Shown: one piece after another, positions 24,617-32,290 of the stretch
Layout of the letters: each line of letters starts with the position of its first letter
Numbering within the stretch: the first letter of the stretch is position 1
NCBI GenBank assembly: GCA_902809825.1
Contig: LR778114.1
Location: 806,001-870,000, forward strand
Source: Candidatus Hydrogenisulfobacillus filiaventi
GTDB lineage: Bacteria > Bacillota > Sulfobacillia > Sulfobacillales > R501
Reading direction: 5' to 3'
DNA length: 64,000 bases
Notes under the pieces: generated by a model
Seen by the model: only the letters and a program-made list of their open reading frames with translations
Told to the model about the DNA's origin: nothing
Database searches by the model: none
Made by a program: the position numbers and the translations under genes

Positions 24617-25349
24617 GACCTCGATAATGCCTATCACGTTTGCAGTTAATGTCGATAATGGCAAAAGGTTTTCAGGGACTATTGCTATCGAGCACTCGAA
24701 GTTTGTTATCAAAGGTACTTGCCCAGACCCCATCCAAGATCTTGTAACTACCAAAAACATATTAAGGCGAGTAGCCCTTAATTTAGTATCAGCGATAGGA
24801 TTTCCTTTTGGCATAGGCCTTGATGTAGAGATTGAAGCTGAGGTTGCGAATTCGGCTTCACCATACATGTTTGGAGCGGATTTTCCCCAAATAGCATCCA
24901 AAAGTAGGGGGGAAGAAGTGGCTTATCTTTTCCGCTTGATGGCGAGTCCGGATTCTGAACTTTTTCGTTCAGCACTCATAGATTACGTTCGTGCTATTCG
25001 CGAACCTGAAGATACTGATATGCTATGTTTTCGTGCTATCGAGAGCATTCTGCTAGATTCCGGTTCCGACCATGACTCTAAGAGCTGGCAAAAGTTCCGA
25101 AATGCCCTTAGAATAGCAAAATCGTATTTATCCCCGTTAACTAAGCGAGCCCAGGATCGACGCCATGGACGATTGGCCTCGGGATCCGACCGTGCGGCGG
25201 CTCTTCAAACTGCTAAAAGAAATACTTCTCCGCTATGCGGCGTACTTGGAACGAGGACGGTCGCCCTTGCCAACGGAAGAAGTTCTTGTCCTCGAAACGA
25301 GCCCATTTGGATCGGCCGAACAGGGCAGGGGAAACCCAGAGGGGGATGA
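24552..25349 (+). CDS. Hypothetical protein in an AT-rich cassette, frameshifted near its end
   Basis: The frame encodes 265 aa from an ATG with TTGGAGGAAAA ahead. The first 205 residues are coherent: IMPITFAVNVDNGKRFSGTIAIEHSKFVIKG, then GIGLDVEIEAEV, and CFRAIESILLDSG...SWQKFRNALRIAKSYL ending in RRHG. This looks like a family of hypothetical proteins I cannot name. AT content is far above the surroundings until about 25150. After RRHG the frame reads low-complexity sequence, while the frame one base over (25165) reads a sensible amphipathic helix. So the natural C-terminus appears to lie in the other frame. Confidence 0.6.
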   Translation: MSSRIDGYHYLFVGRVIPYEHRTSIMPITFAVNVDNGKRFSGTIAIEHSKFVIKGTCPDPIQDLVTTKNILRRVALNLVSAIGFPFGIGLDVEIEAEVANSASPYMFGADFPQIASKSRGEEVAYLFRLMASPDSELFRSALIDYVRAIREPEDTDMLCFRAIESILLDSGSDHDSKSWQKFRNALRIAKSYLSPLTKRAQDRRHGRLASGSDRAAALQTAKRNTSPLCGVLGTRTVALANGRSSCPRNEPIWIGRTGQGKPRGG

Positions 25350-25362
25350 AGAACGTGCCTAA
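25165..25362 (+). CDS. 65-aa frame, probable displaced C-terminus of the preceding gene
   Basis: The frame reads DDWPRDPTVRRLFKLLKEIL, then LRYAAYLERG and an acidic tail. It starts directly where the preceding protein reaches RRHG, and together they make a plausible continuous end. It has no ribosome site of its own at the ATG. Either the gene is frameshifted by one base near 25160, or the AT-rich gene was fused here onto the tail of a GC-rich relative. It overlaps the integrase start. Confidence 0.5.
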   Translation: MDDWPRDPTVRRLFKLLKEILLRYAAYLERGRSPLPTEEVLVLETSPFGSAEQGRGNPEGDEERA

Positions 25363-26727
25363 CCGCCCCCGCAACCCGACTGGCTTTGTCTGGTCGCACC
25401 CGGATACGCAAACCAAGCGCTGGCAAGGCGTCGTCAAATACCCGGATCCCGACAAACCCGGCCAGTGGAAAACCCGGTCGAAGACGTTCGAGCGGAAAGC
25501 GGACGCCCAGCGGTGGGTCGACGAAGCGCTAGCCGAACATCGGAAGAACCCGCAGTATCGGCCGCCGAGCGAGGAAGCGTTCGGGGTGTACCTTTCGCGG
25601 TGGTTAACGGACGTGGCACGAGCGCGGGTTCGCGACACCACATGGCGCGCGTATGCGCACGCGGCGCACCCTCTCATCGACCGTCTGGGGGCGAAGCCCC
25701 TCAAGGCGGTGACCCCGTTGGACATCCAAGCCGTCTACACCGCGTTGCTCTCGGAAGGCCGGTTTCAACCGGCCACCATCCGGATTACCCACAATGTCTG
25801 TCGGCAAGCGTTGGATGATGCCGTAGACTGGGGCCTGATCCCGGCCAATTCCGGCGCTCAGGGCGAAACCGCCCCGCGTGCCTCGGCCCGTCATTCATCC
25901 GCCTACCCCGGTCCAAGCCCAAGCATTCGCCTACCCCGGTCCAAGCCCAAGCATTGCTGAAAGCGGCGGACGGCCATTTATGGCGGGTGTTATGGTACAC
26001 CATTGCCCTGACGGGCTGTCGCCGCGGGGAAGCGCTGGGCCTTCAGTGGGCTGACATTGACAGAGAGCGCCATACGATCACGATTCAGCGCACGTTAACC
26101 GGAAAGGCCGCCCGGCGGCAAGTGCACGAGCCGAAAACGGCCAGCGGTCGCCGCGTGGTGGCCGCCACGCGGTTTTTGATGGATTTGCTCAAAGAGCATC
26201 AACATCAGCAAAAGCTCGCCCAATTGGCCGCAGGGCCGGACTGGGTGGAGACGGGCTTTGTGTTCACCACCCGCACCGGCAAACCCTTGGACGGCGACAA
26301 CGTCCGTCGAGCCTTCAAAAAGCTCCTCAAAGCCGCCGGCTTGCCGCCGGAAACGCGCATCCACGATTTGCGTCATGCCATGGCGACGTGGTGGTTATCG
26401 CAGGGCGTGCCGGTCAAAGTCGTGAGCGAACGGCTGGGTCACACCAGCATTGCCATCACGTTACAGTTGTATGGGCATGTCTTGTCGAACATGCGAGCCG
26501 AGGCGGCCGAACAGATGGACGCGTGGCTGCTCGGAGAGGAGCGCGCGTCACCACGGCGTCACAAGACTTCCCTCGTCTTCCCCGGCCAAACAAGTTCAAC
26601 GTCCGGCGCCTCATCAAAGAAAAGCGCTTTATACTTCGTCGGCAATGGTTCACCCCGATCAATCAATGATTTTAAATATACCTTTTCTTGTTCACTAAGG
26701 CTCACGCCCACCCGAATACCTCCTTGA
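25355..26727 (+). pseudogene. int: Tyrosine recombinase (integrase), broken by two frame lesions
   Basis: The GTG at 25355 (or ATG 25346) follows AGAGGGGG. The N-terminal part to 25850 has an arm-binding domain (WQGVVKYPDPDKPGQWKTRSKTF) and a SAM-like core-binding domain. The catalytic part from 25954 holds Arg in GCRRGEALGLQW, HDLRHAMATWW, LGHTSIAITLQLYGH with the nucleophile tyrosine. In between, one extra base near 25850 shifts the frame: LIPAN should continue as PALRAKPPRVPRP. A 28-bp tandem duplication at 25900-25955 then shifts it again. The net shift of 29 bases leaves no continuous frame. The last about 60 residues after EERAS are not family-like. Confidence 0.88.
25900..25955 (+). 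repeat. 28-bp tandem duplication inside the integrase gene
   Basis: 25900-25927 and 25928-25955 are identical. One copy read in the frame of the upstream RAKPPRVPRPV peptide gives HPPTPVQAQALLKAAD, the normal linker. The extra copy breaks the frame, as 28 is not divisible by three. Confidence 0.95.
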
Positions 26728-26741
26728 CACATCTCGGTGTC

Positions 26742-26993
26742 CTAACCTACCGCTCGAATCGCTTCTTCGACCTCGCGCGTAATGCCGCCTACGTCAATGA
26801 GAAATTGACCAGGCCGTTTCAATAAACTAACGGCGAGCTGATCATCACGTACCAACACGATATCATCGCCGTTAATGGCCAAGATACTGGCCGACAAAGG
26901 CTCTTGTTCTATGGTTCGCAGCGGTGACCCAGTGGATTGCGTTCTATAACCAGCACCGAGTTCACGGAGCCTTAGGTTATCGGTCCCCCGCAC
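26742..26993 (-). pseudogene. Unidentified C-terminal gene fragment
   Basis: Residues 28-83 of this minus-strand frame look like a genuine protein end: EPLSASILAINGDDIVLVRDDQLAV, then FLIDVGGITREVEEAIRAVG. The beginning overlaps an opposite-strand transposase tail and is probably not its own sequence. No family recognised. It seems to be a 3' fragment left by insertion of the transposon whose tail starts at 26921. Confidence 0.4.
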
Positions 26994-27049
26994 AAATGCG
27001 GCAAGCCGTGGCGGAAGGCAAAGCTCAGTGGACCCCGTTGTGTGCGTAA
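26921..27049 (+). pseudogene. Transposase C-terminal remnant (rve/DDE integrase-core type)
   Basis: 42 codons ending in TAA: AVTQWIAFYNQHRVHGALGY, then RSPAQMRQAVAEGK. The WI-FYN--R-HGALGYRSP pattern is the usual end of IS3/IS481-type transposases. Nothing upstream of it belongs to the enzyme, so only the tail survives. Confidence 0.75.
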
Positions 27050-27144
27050 CGGCCCCAAAACGGGAGCCAGTGCCTCAGAGAGAACGCTGGTGTCAAAAAA
27101 ACGGGGGCCAATCCGAACAAGAGTCATCGAGGGCGGCCACCCTC

Positions 27145-27689
27145 TCAGCATTTAAGGGTCTTGTCGCGGCGGTTTCCCTCTGGAACGGTCCCGACGACCG
27201 GGATCCCCTCCCGGGTCCCTAAGAGCGTCAAAATCATTTGGCGGAGATCGGGCCGATGATCCTGGGAGTGCCCATAGGCCGGAGTGACCCCTGACCCGAA
27301 GCCCGCCTCCGGATACGTGCCATGCACCGATCGCGTCGTCCTATCCCAGTGGACAAACAGGGGGCCGTCGGGATGCCAGACCCGGTCATGCAGTAAGGCA
27401 CGTGTCGCCACCGCACTAAAGAGGGTGGCCCCACCCGCGGCCGCGATTTTGTCGAGGGCCCGGCCGAGCGCATCATCGGTTAAGTCGGTGGCGGTAATCC
27501 CGCTCCTAACCGCAGGGGCGTATCGGGGAGCGCCAATGGCTCATGCACCCGGTATAAGGGCTGCCGAGCGGTCAGGACATTGAGGACTAAGGCTAAGATC
27601 CGCGCTCCGGGGGAGCGGTGACAGTCAATGGCGGCCACGAGGCCGATCTCTTCGCACGGATCCCCAAGTCCTTTGCCTCGGGGCTGCAA
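27145..27689 (-). pseudogene. IS1634-like transposase fragment, frameshifted and truncated
   Basis: Two minus-strand frames match consecutive parts of DUF4277/IS1634 transposases. First comes EEIGLVAAIDCHRSPGARIL, then ALVLNVLTARQPLYRVHEPL. After a shift near 27500 the match continues as TDDALGRALDKIAAAGGATL, FVHWDRTTRSVHG, YGHSQDHRPDLRQMILTLLG and GTVPEGNRRDKT. The catalytic core that should follow is missing; the frame stops at 27145. Non-functional. Confidence 0.78.
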
Positions 27690-28072
27690 AAAATTATTTT
27701 TTTTGTCAAGCGACGTGCGGAAGATGTGATCCGACCGCTCCTGCGTCCACTTATCGTGTCAAATTCGGACCGGATTGAGACAAACTTGAGACGCTCTCCC
27801 CCCTGCCGCTCGCGTCGCAGATAGCCTAATCCGCCCAGATTAGTCCGCCCCGGTCAGGTCAGGATCAGGACCGTCCGCAGTCACAGCTGACGGCCTCGGG
27901 CTCAGTTAGCCTAAAACCCCCGACAGAGCGCAAAGCAAAAAGGGCTCGCGGGCTTGCATTGACCGTGATGCGACTCAAAAAATAGGCAATCCCCACAACA
28001 GTCGCGCTGCCGTCGGGATTGCGGGAAGGATAACATGATGGCCGGGTATTTTGAGCGTGTGGCTCCGGCTTT
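27690..28072. other. Non-coding stretch between remnants
   Basis: No gene is supported in this 383-bp gap. It contains a T/A-rich spot at 27690-27710 next to the transposase fragment start and short repeats such as CTCAGTTAGCC. It may include insertion-sequence ends, but I cannot pair an inverted repeat with the IS1634-like fragment. Confidence 0.4.
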
Positions 28073-28657
28073 TTAGGGCTTGGCGTGAAGCATGGTCGCC
28101 GGAATCCAGTGGGCGAAGTCCAAAAGATGTCCCCATTCCGCTTCGTAACCGATAGCCACGAAGACGATGGCGGAAATTCCCAGCGCCACCGCCGCTACTA
28201 TAGACAGCCACCGAGTGTTCCGCCAATTTAATGCCGGCAAGGTGAATAGCCCTCCGATACCGGCGGTCAGATAACCCAACGTGGCTAGCGCCGGGCTTTG
28301 GGTCATGTGTAGGTCCAACAACCGAATACCAATGACGATGGCCATCAATCCGCCAAATGCGCCATAAATTGCCGGGATTAAGGGTTCCCACTCAAAGGTC
28401 AGGGTCACCGCCGCTGCCAAAAACGCGGTACTGAGAAATAGTCCGGGTTCGCCAAACGCGACATTGTATGAACCTGGCAACGGCCACACCACATCCATGG
28501 TAAAAGACGTGGCAAATCCGAGCACACCAACCGCAAAAAATCCCGACGCCCAACTGCGTCGAGTGTCCGGACTCGGATTCATATATAAATAGTGAGCTAA
28601 AAGAGCCAGCCCAGCTGCTAAGTTAATCAGCATCACGCCTACATAATCGACAAACAT
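28073..28657 (-). CDS. DUF981-family membrane protein
   Basis: A 194-aa protein with about seven hydrophobic segments, starting MFVDYVGVMLINLAAGLALLA, and ending HWIPATMLHAKP. The start and the conserved SFTMDVVWPLPGSYNVAFGEP stretch fit the DUF981 family of archaeal and acidophile membrane proteins (family assignment from memory). The ATG at 28657 has an excellent ribosome site, AAAGGAGGTG, favouring it over the upstream in-frame start at 28723. It is the only gene in the right half of the element that looks intact; cargo gene of unknown function. Confidence 0.7.
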   Translation of the reverse strand: MFVDYVGVMLINLAAGLALLAHYLYMNPSPDTRRSWASGFFAVGVLGFATSFTMDVVWPLPGSYNVAFGEPGLFLSTAFLAAAVTLTFEWEPLIPAIYGAFGGLMAIVIGIRLLDLHMTQSPALATLGYLTAGIGGLFTLPALNWRNTRWLSIVAAVALGISAIVFVAIGYEAEWGHLLDFAHWIPATMLHAKP

Positions 28658-29190
28658 GGAAGAACACCTCCTTTGACTGATTCCGTCATAATCATTGTAG
28701 CAGGTTGGGTCTTCCACATTCATGGTCTAATGGCGGCAATCCTGGCGTCTACGGGCTTCTTTACGCTGCCGTTGGACTCAAACACGCGTCCGAACGAGCG
28801 TGCCCCTCACCCCAAAAGGCCTTCGGGCCGATGGCTCTTTTGGATAGTTCGCTCGCTGCCGGGATGCATCTGAGGACTGAGACCGTTTGCCGGCCCACCC
28901 ACGACAAGTTTCCACGGCCCCCGAAGGTTGGCAGAGTGAGCGCGGCGACCCCTGGGCGTGCCGTCGGCTCCTTGTGGTCGCCGGTGCAGCCGGTTCCATA
29001 TTCCCCAACAATCAGGGGCAGCGGGGCAAATTCTTTGCCTAAACCAAAGCGGTAGGCCCGCAGCAATATCCGCCGCATCTTCCGGGCAACATCTGACCCA
29101 CCCATCAAACGCGTTCGTACCGCCAAACCACTGCGGTACGAACGCCGTATCCGAGCCCGTCTTCGGTTTCCCAAGGGCTGCCGAATGGGA
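28658..29190. other. Region without a supported gene
   Basis: The frames on either strand lack a ribosome site and a recognisable family. The minus-strand frame 29174-28761 (RRSYRSGLAVRTRLMGGSDV, then ARKMRRILLRAYRFGLGKEF) has some protein character but I cannot name it. A strong hairpin lies at 29111-29145. Probably decayed element DNA. Confidence 0.4.
29111..29145. repeat. 13-bp inverted repeat with 9-nt loop
   Basis: GCGTTCGTACCGC and its exact complement flank CAAACCACT. No T-run on either side. It lies between the oxidoreductase fragment and the unassigned region; it could be an old transposon end or a processing hairpin. Confidence 0.6.
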
Positions 29191-29817
29191 TTACACGCTG
29201 TTCCAGGCCAACGTGTTCAGTATTTCAAATTGAGTTGGATGGGGAAAGGTCATCAAGCTAACGTCTTGCAAGGTCAAGCCGTAACGGACAATCAGATGCC
29301 CTACAGTCGACAAGCTCACCGCGTCGATGCCCACGGCATGCACCCCAATCACGCGGCCGGTACCTTTAGCGACGACAAACTTGACCAGCCCCTCTGGCTC
29401 ACCCATAATCAGCGCGCGGTCTTCCCAGCGCATCTGCCGGCGCTCCTCGCTGACCTTAATGCCTTGCGCCTGAGCGGCTTCGGTACTCAAACCCACCGAC
29501 ATCAGCGCCGGGCGAGTAAAGACCGTCATCGGCATTTCAGTCGCGCGAAACGGCTCGGGCGTGTATCCGCGCAAGATCAAGTCCGTCACTAGGCGGTTTT
29601 GCCGTTCGGCTGCGTGCAACAGCATACTTTTCCCGTTGACGTCGCCCACCGCGTAAATGTGTCCAATGTTCGTCCGACACCAATCGTCGGCCACGATGCC
29701 GCCCGCGCTATACGCGATGCCGGCGCGCTCTAACCCCAACGAGGCCGACACATGGGGCACGCGCCCGAGCGCCTGCACCACCTGCTCCGCTCGCCAGGTG
29801 AAATGCCGCGCCGCCCC
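29191..29817 (-). pseudogene. Pyridine nucleotide-disulfide oxidoreductase, C-terminal fragment cut at attR
   Basis: About 208 residues of the NAD-binding end and dimerisation domain of the dihydrolipoamide dehydrogenase/mercuric reductase family: VVQALGRVPHVSASLGLE, DDWCRTNIGHIYAVGDVNG, PALMSVGLSTEAAQAQGIKV, and the C-terminal TVGHLIVRYGLTLQD...FPHPTQFEIL with the catalytic-base HPT motif. The FAD-binding N-terminus with the redox cysteines is absent. The similarity begins immediately after the attR repeat, so the gene was cut there. No start signal belongs to it. Confidence 0.8.
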
Positions 29818-29894
29818 CTTGACATGCGAGAGGTTCAGAGGTTCGAGTCCTCTACCGCCCACCACACATTTGAAGCCCCGCAAGGCTTGCGGGG
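29818..29894 (+). repeat. Right attachment repeat (attR)
   Basis: Exact 77-bp copy of 22826-22902. It represents the displaced 3' half of tRNA-Val(GAC) and terminator; the rest of the terminator T-run (CTTGTTTTTT) follows in chromosomal DNA. Confidence 0.92.
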
Positions 29895-29943
29895 CTTGTT
29901 TTTTCCAATTGCTGGGTGTGGGAGACCGAGCGTCACCATAAGG

Positions 29944-29974
29944 CGTCACCCGGAGACGGCGTCTCCGGGTGACG
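29944..29974. terminator. 14-bp perfect inverted repeat outside attR
   Basis: Arms 29944-29957 and 29961-29974 are exact complements around GGC. It lies between the element end and the converging methyltransferase operon and may end that leftward transcript, though no T-run follows. The arm includes the CGTCACC motif seen near both att sites. Confidence 0.45.
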
Positions 29975-30039
29975 GAATGTTGCCGCCGGGAGTGGCCCGC
30001 CAGGCGGTGGCGCTGGTGGCCGCCAGCGGCGGGTTGGCT

Positions 30040-30795
30040 TCACCGCTCCGCCATTGGCGGTCGCGCGGCGCCCCGCGGCCGTCCGGCCGGGGCCGCCCGC
30101 ACCAGCCGCACGGCGGCCCAGTCCGGCCACAGCTCCTGCTCGATCTCCCAGCCGCCGGCCCGCAGCCAGGCATTCAGCTCCCGTCCCCGTCCCCAGCCTT
30201 TCTGGGAGGCCGATAGCCACTCATAGGGACCCGGGCCCTGGGACCGATCCCAATCCGCGGCCAGGCGGGTCCGGCCCCACCACGGTAGCCACCGATGGAA
30301 GTAGAGGTCGAAGCCCACCCCGGGCAGCCCCTGGGGCCGCGCCGTCTCCAGGATGAGGAGGTGGCCGTCGGCGCCGGTCAGCCGGCCAAGGTCGGCCAGG
30401 AAGCCGGAGCGGTCGGCTTGGTCGCGGAGCACGAAGCTTGCCACCGCTACGTCGTATTCCCCGGCGTGGTCGCGGGCAAAGGCCTCCAGCGGGCCGTGGA
30501 AGCGTTCCACGCCCGGCGGCAGGTGGCGCAGGGCCCGGCGGGAGAGGTCCACCCCGGTCAGGCGCAGGTCCGGCCGGCGGCGGGCCAGCAGGCTCAGCAG
30601 GTAGCCGGGTCCGCAGCCGACGTCGACCACGGCGGCCGGATCCAGGTCCAGGATCTCCCGGGCCAGGCGCTCCATCCAGTCCCGGTATTGCCCCCGTGAC
30701 ACCCGCTGGGTCTGGTCGACGTAGCGGTCGGCCATCCAGTCGAAGGTCCGCTCCAGGTAGGCGTAGGGGGCGTCCCTGTCCCTATCCGCCGCCAT
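30040..30795 (-). CDS. Class I SAM-dependent methyltransferase
   Basis: A 251-aa protein with motif I VVDVGCGPGYLLSLLA, acidic LTGVDLSRRAL, and DVAVASFVLRDQ, followed by GHLLILETARP. It belongs to the UbiE/small-molecule methyltransferase group. The ATG at 30795 is preceded by AAAGGCGGGGG; a GTG at 30801 is also possible. The start overlaps the end of the glutamate-synthase-like gene, so it is the fifth gene of the germination operon by position. Substrate unknown. Confidence 0.8.
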   Translation of the reverse strand: MAADRDRDAPYAYLERTFDWMADRYVDQTQRVSRGQYRDWMERLAREILDLDPAAVVDVGCGPGYLLSLLARRRPDLRLTGVDLSRRALRHLPPGVERFHGPLEAFARDHAGEYDVAVASFVLRDQADRSGFLADLGRLTGADGHLLILETARPQGLPGVGFDLYFHRWLPWWGRTRLAADWDRSQGPGPYEWLSASQKGWGRGRELNAWLRAGGWEIEQELWPDWAAVRLVRAAPAGRPRGAARPPMAER

Positions 30796-32290
30796 ACTCA
30801 CCCCCGCCTTTCGCAGGCGGCCGCAGGCCCAGCCCGCGGCCGATGCCGTCCAGGATCTGTTCCAACCGGCGATAGCCTGCAGCCAGGGCGGTCAGGTTAT
30901 GCGCCCAGGCCGCTGGCGGCCGGCCGGGCGGGGCTCCGGCGTAGGGGATGCCGAACAGGCGGGCCGCCTCCTCGCTGCGGGCCACCAGCTGCGAGGGATT
31001 GAGGGCCCTCAGCGACGGGACCCCCAGCGCCTGGGCGATCAGCACCAGTTCCTCGCGGGTGGCGGCGAACCAGCGGGCCAGGTGCTCGGCCGCATCCCCC
31101 ACCTTCAGGCCGCCGCCGGGGATGCGGGGGGCCGCCAGCACCAGCGCCGCCGGGCCGGCGGCCGGGACCACCCGGTGCACCTGACCGTGGCTCATGGCCA
31201 GCAGCAGGCTGGTGCCGACCGCTACCGCGTCCGCCCCCAGGGCCAGCAGCTTGGCGATGTCCGCCGCGCCCCGCGCCCCGCCCGAGGCTACCAGGCTGAC
31301 GCGGTCCCGCAGCCCCTGGGCGACCAGCCAGCGGTGGGCGCGGGCCACCGCCACGGCCGTGGGCAGGCCGAAGTGGTCGCTGATGACAGCGGGGCTGTTG
31401 GCGCTGGCCGCCTCCGCCCCGTCCAGGGTGATGACGTCCACTCCCGCCTCCAGCAGCCGGGCCAAATCGGCCTCCAGGTGGGCGGAGGCCGGCAGCTTGA
31501 CCCCCACCGGCACCGCCGGATTGGCCCGGTGAATGGCCCGTATCCAGGCGGCCAGGCTGCGGGGGGGCCGGGCGTGGATGCGGATGGGGGTCCGGGGATG
31601 ATCGGAGGCGTGACGCAGGCGCCGGGGCAGGTGGCGGGGCCCCTTGGCGATGCCGATGGCCGCCTCCGCCCCCTGCCCGATCTGAATCTCCACCATGTCC
31701 GCCAGGGCCACCACTGCCCGCTGGTGGGCCCAGCCGGCGCGGCTGGCCTGCAGAATCCAGCGGTGGGCCCAGGCCCGCTCCTCGGGCAGGTACGGCCCTT
31801 CGCCGCTGGCGGCGGCCGTGCCGGAGACGGTGGCGGCCTGGGCCAGGGCCACCTTGGCGGCGTCGGTCACGCCCACCCCGTAGCCCATGGGTGCCGGCAG
31901 CACGGGCAGGGCCAGCTCCAGCGGCCGGGCAGCCCGCGGACCCAGGCGGACGCGGGTGTCCACCACCCGCCGCCGGGGCAGGGGGGGCGGGCTGATGGTG
32001 GCCGGGTCCCAGGCCAGGTGGTCCAGCCATTGCACCAGGGGGGCCGAGCCCATGGGGTGCTCCGCCACTCGGCCCTGGGCCGCACGCAGGGCGGTCAGGA
32101 CCACTTCCGCCGGGGTGGTGGCGCGCAGGCTGAAGAGCAGTTCGGTGGGGGACTGGCGGGGATCGGCCCCCAACTCCTGCTCCCAGCGGGCCCGGGCCCG
32201 CTGCCAGCCCACCTGGAGGGCGACGAGCAGGCCGAGGCCGGCCAGGGCCAACACCCCGAGGTCGACTAGCGCCACCTGCCAGAGAGTCAT
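30782..32290 (-). CDS. FMN-binding glutamate-synthase-like protein (cysteine-free, membrane-anchored)
   Basis: A 502-aa protein with one N-terminal membrane segment (residues 7-27). Its core resembles the FMN/TIM-barrel domain of glutamate synthase large subunits: PAPMGYGVGVTDAAKVALAQ, MVEIQIGQGAEAAIG, VPVGVKLPASAHLEADLARL, DVITLDGAEAASANSP, SLVASGGARGAADIAKLLAL and GADAVAVGTSLLL. In true enzymes the segment after GT contains the three cysteines of a 3Fe-4S cluster; here it reads LAMSHGQVHRVV, and the whole protein has no cysteine. It resembles the YerD-like stand-alone family. The start overlaps the permease stop (ATGA), so it belongs to the spore germination operon. Confidence 0.78.
   Translation of the reverse strand: MTLWQVALVDLGVLALAGLGLLVALQVGWQRARARWEQELGADPRQSPTELLFSLRATTPAEVVLTALRAAQGRVAEHPMGSAPLVQWLDHLAWDPATISPPPLPRRRVVDTRVRLGPRAARPLELALPVLPAPMGYGVGVTDAAKVALAQAATVSGTAAASGEGPYLPEERAWAHRWILQASRAGWAHQRAVVALADMVEIQIGQGAEAAIGIAKGPRHLPRRLRHASDHPRTPIRIHARPPRSLAAWIRAIHRANPAVPVGVKLPASAHLEADLARLLEAGVDVITLDGAEAASANSPAVISDHFGLPTAVAVARAHRWLVAQGLRDRVSLVASGGARGAADIAKLLALGADAVAVGTSLLLAMSHGQVHRVVPAAGPAALVLAAPRIPGGGLKVGDAAEHLARWFAATREELVLIAQALGVPSLRALNPSQLVARSEEAARLFGIPYAGAPPGRPPAAWAHNLTALAAGYRRLEQILDGIGRGLGLRPPAKGGGEYGGG

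Larger units (their letters stand above)
22826..29894 (+). mobile_element. Integrated element in tRNA-Val(GAC), about 7 kb, decaying
   Basis: Bounded by a 77-bp exact direct repeat at the 3' end of a tRNA gene, the classic mark of tyrosine-integrase insertion. Inside are a repressor, an excisionase-like regulator, a RepB-primase-like gene and an integrase, in the order expected for an integrative plasmid or a small conjugative-element relative. No relaxase, capsid or conjugation genes are found. The integrase is broken and several transposase scraps lie in the right half, so autonomous movement seems lost. GC content and codon use vary sharply inside, unlike the uniform chromosome. Confidence 0.88.

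Noticed and set aside
25900-25955. CRISPR-like repeat
   Set aside because: Only two directly joined 28-bp copies with no spacers, inside an integrase gene; it is a tandem duplication. No CRISPR array was seen anywhere in the window.
25840-25960. Programmed frameshift in the integrase
   Set aside because: The two lesions include a 28-bp duplication and there is no slippery heptamer or stimulatory structure; mutation is simpler.
22826-29894. A complete prophage or conjugative element
   Set aside because: No capsid, terminase, portal, relaxase or type IV secretion genes are present between the att repeats.
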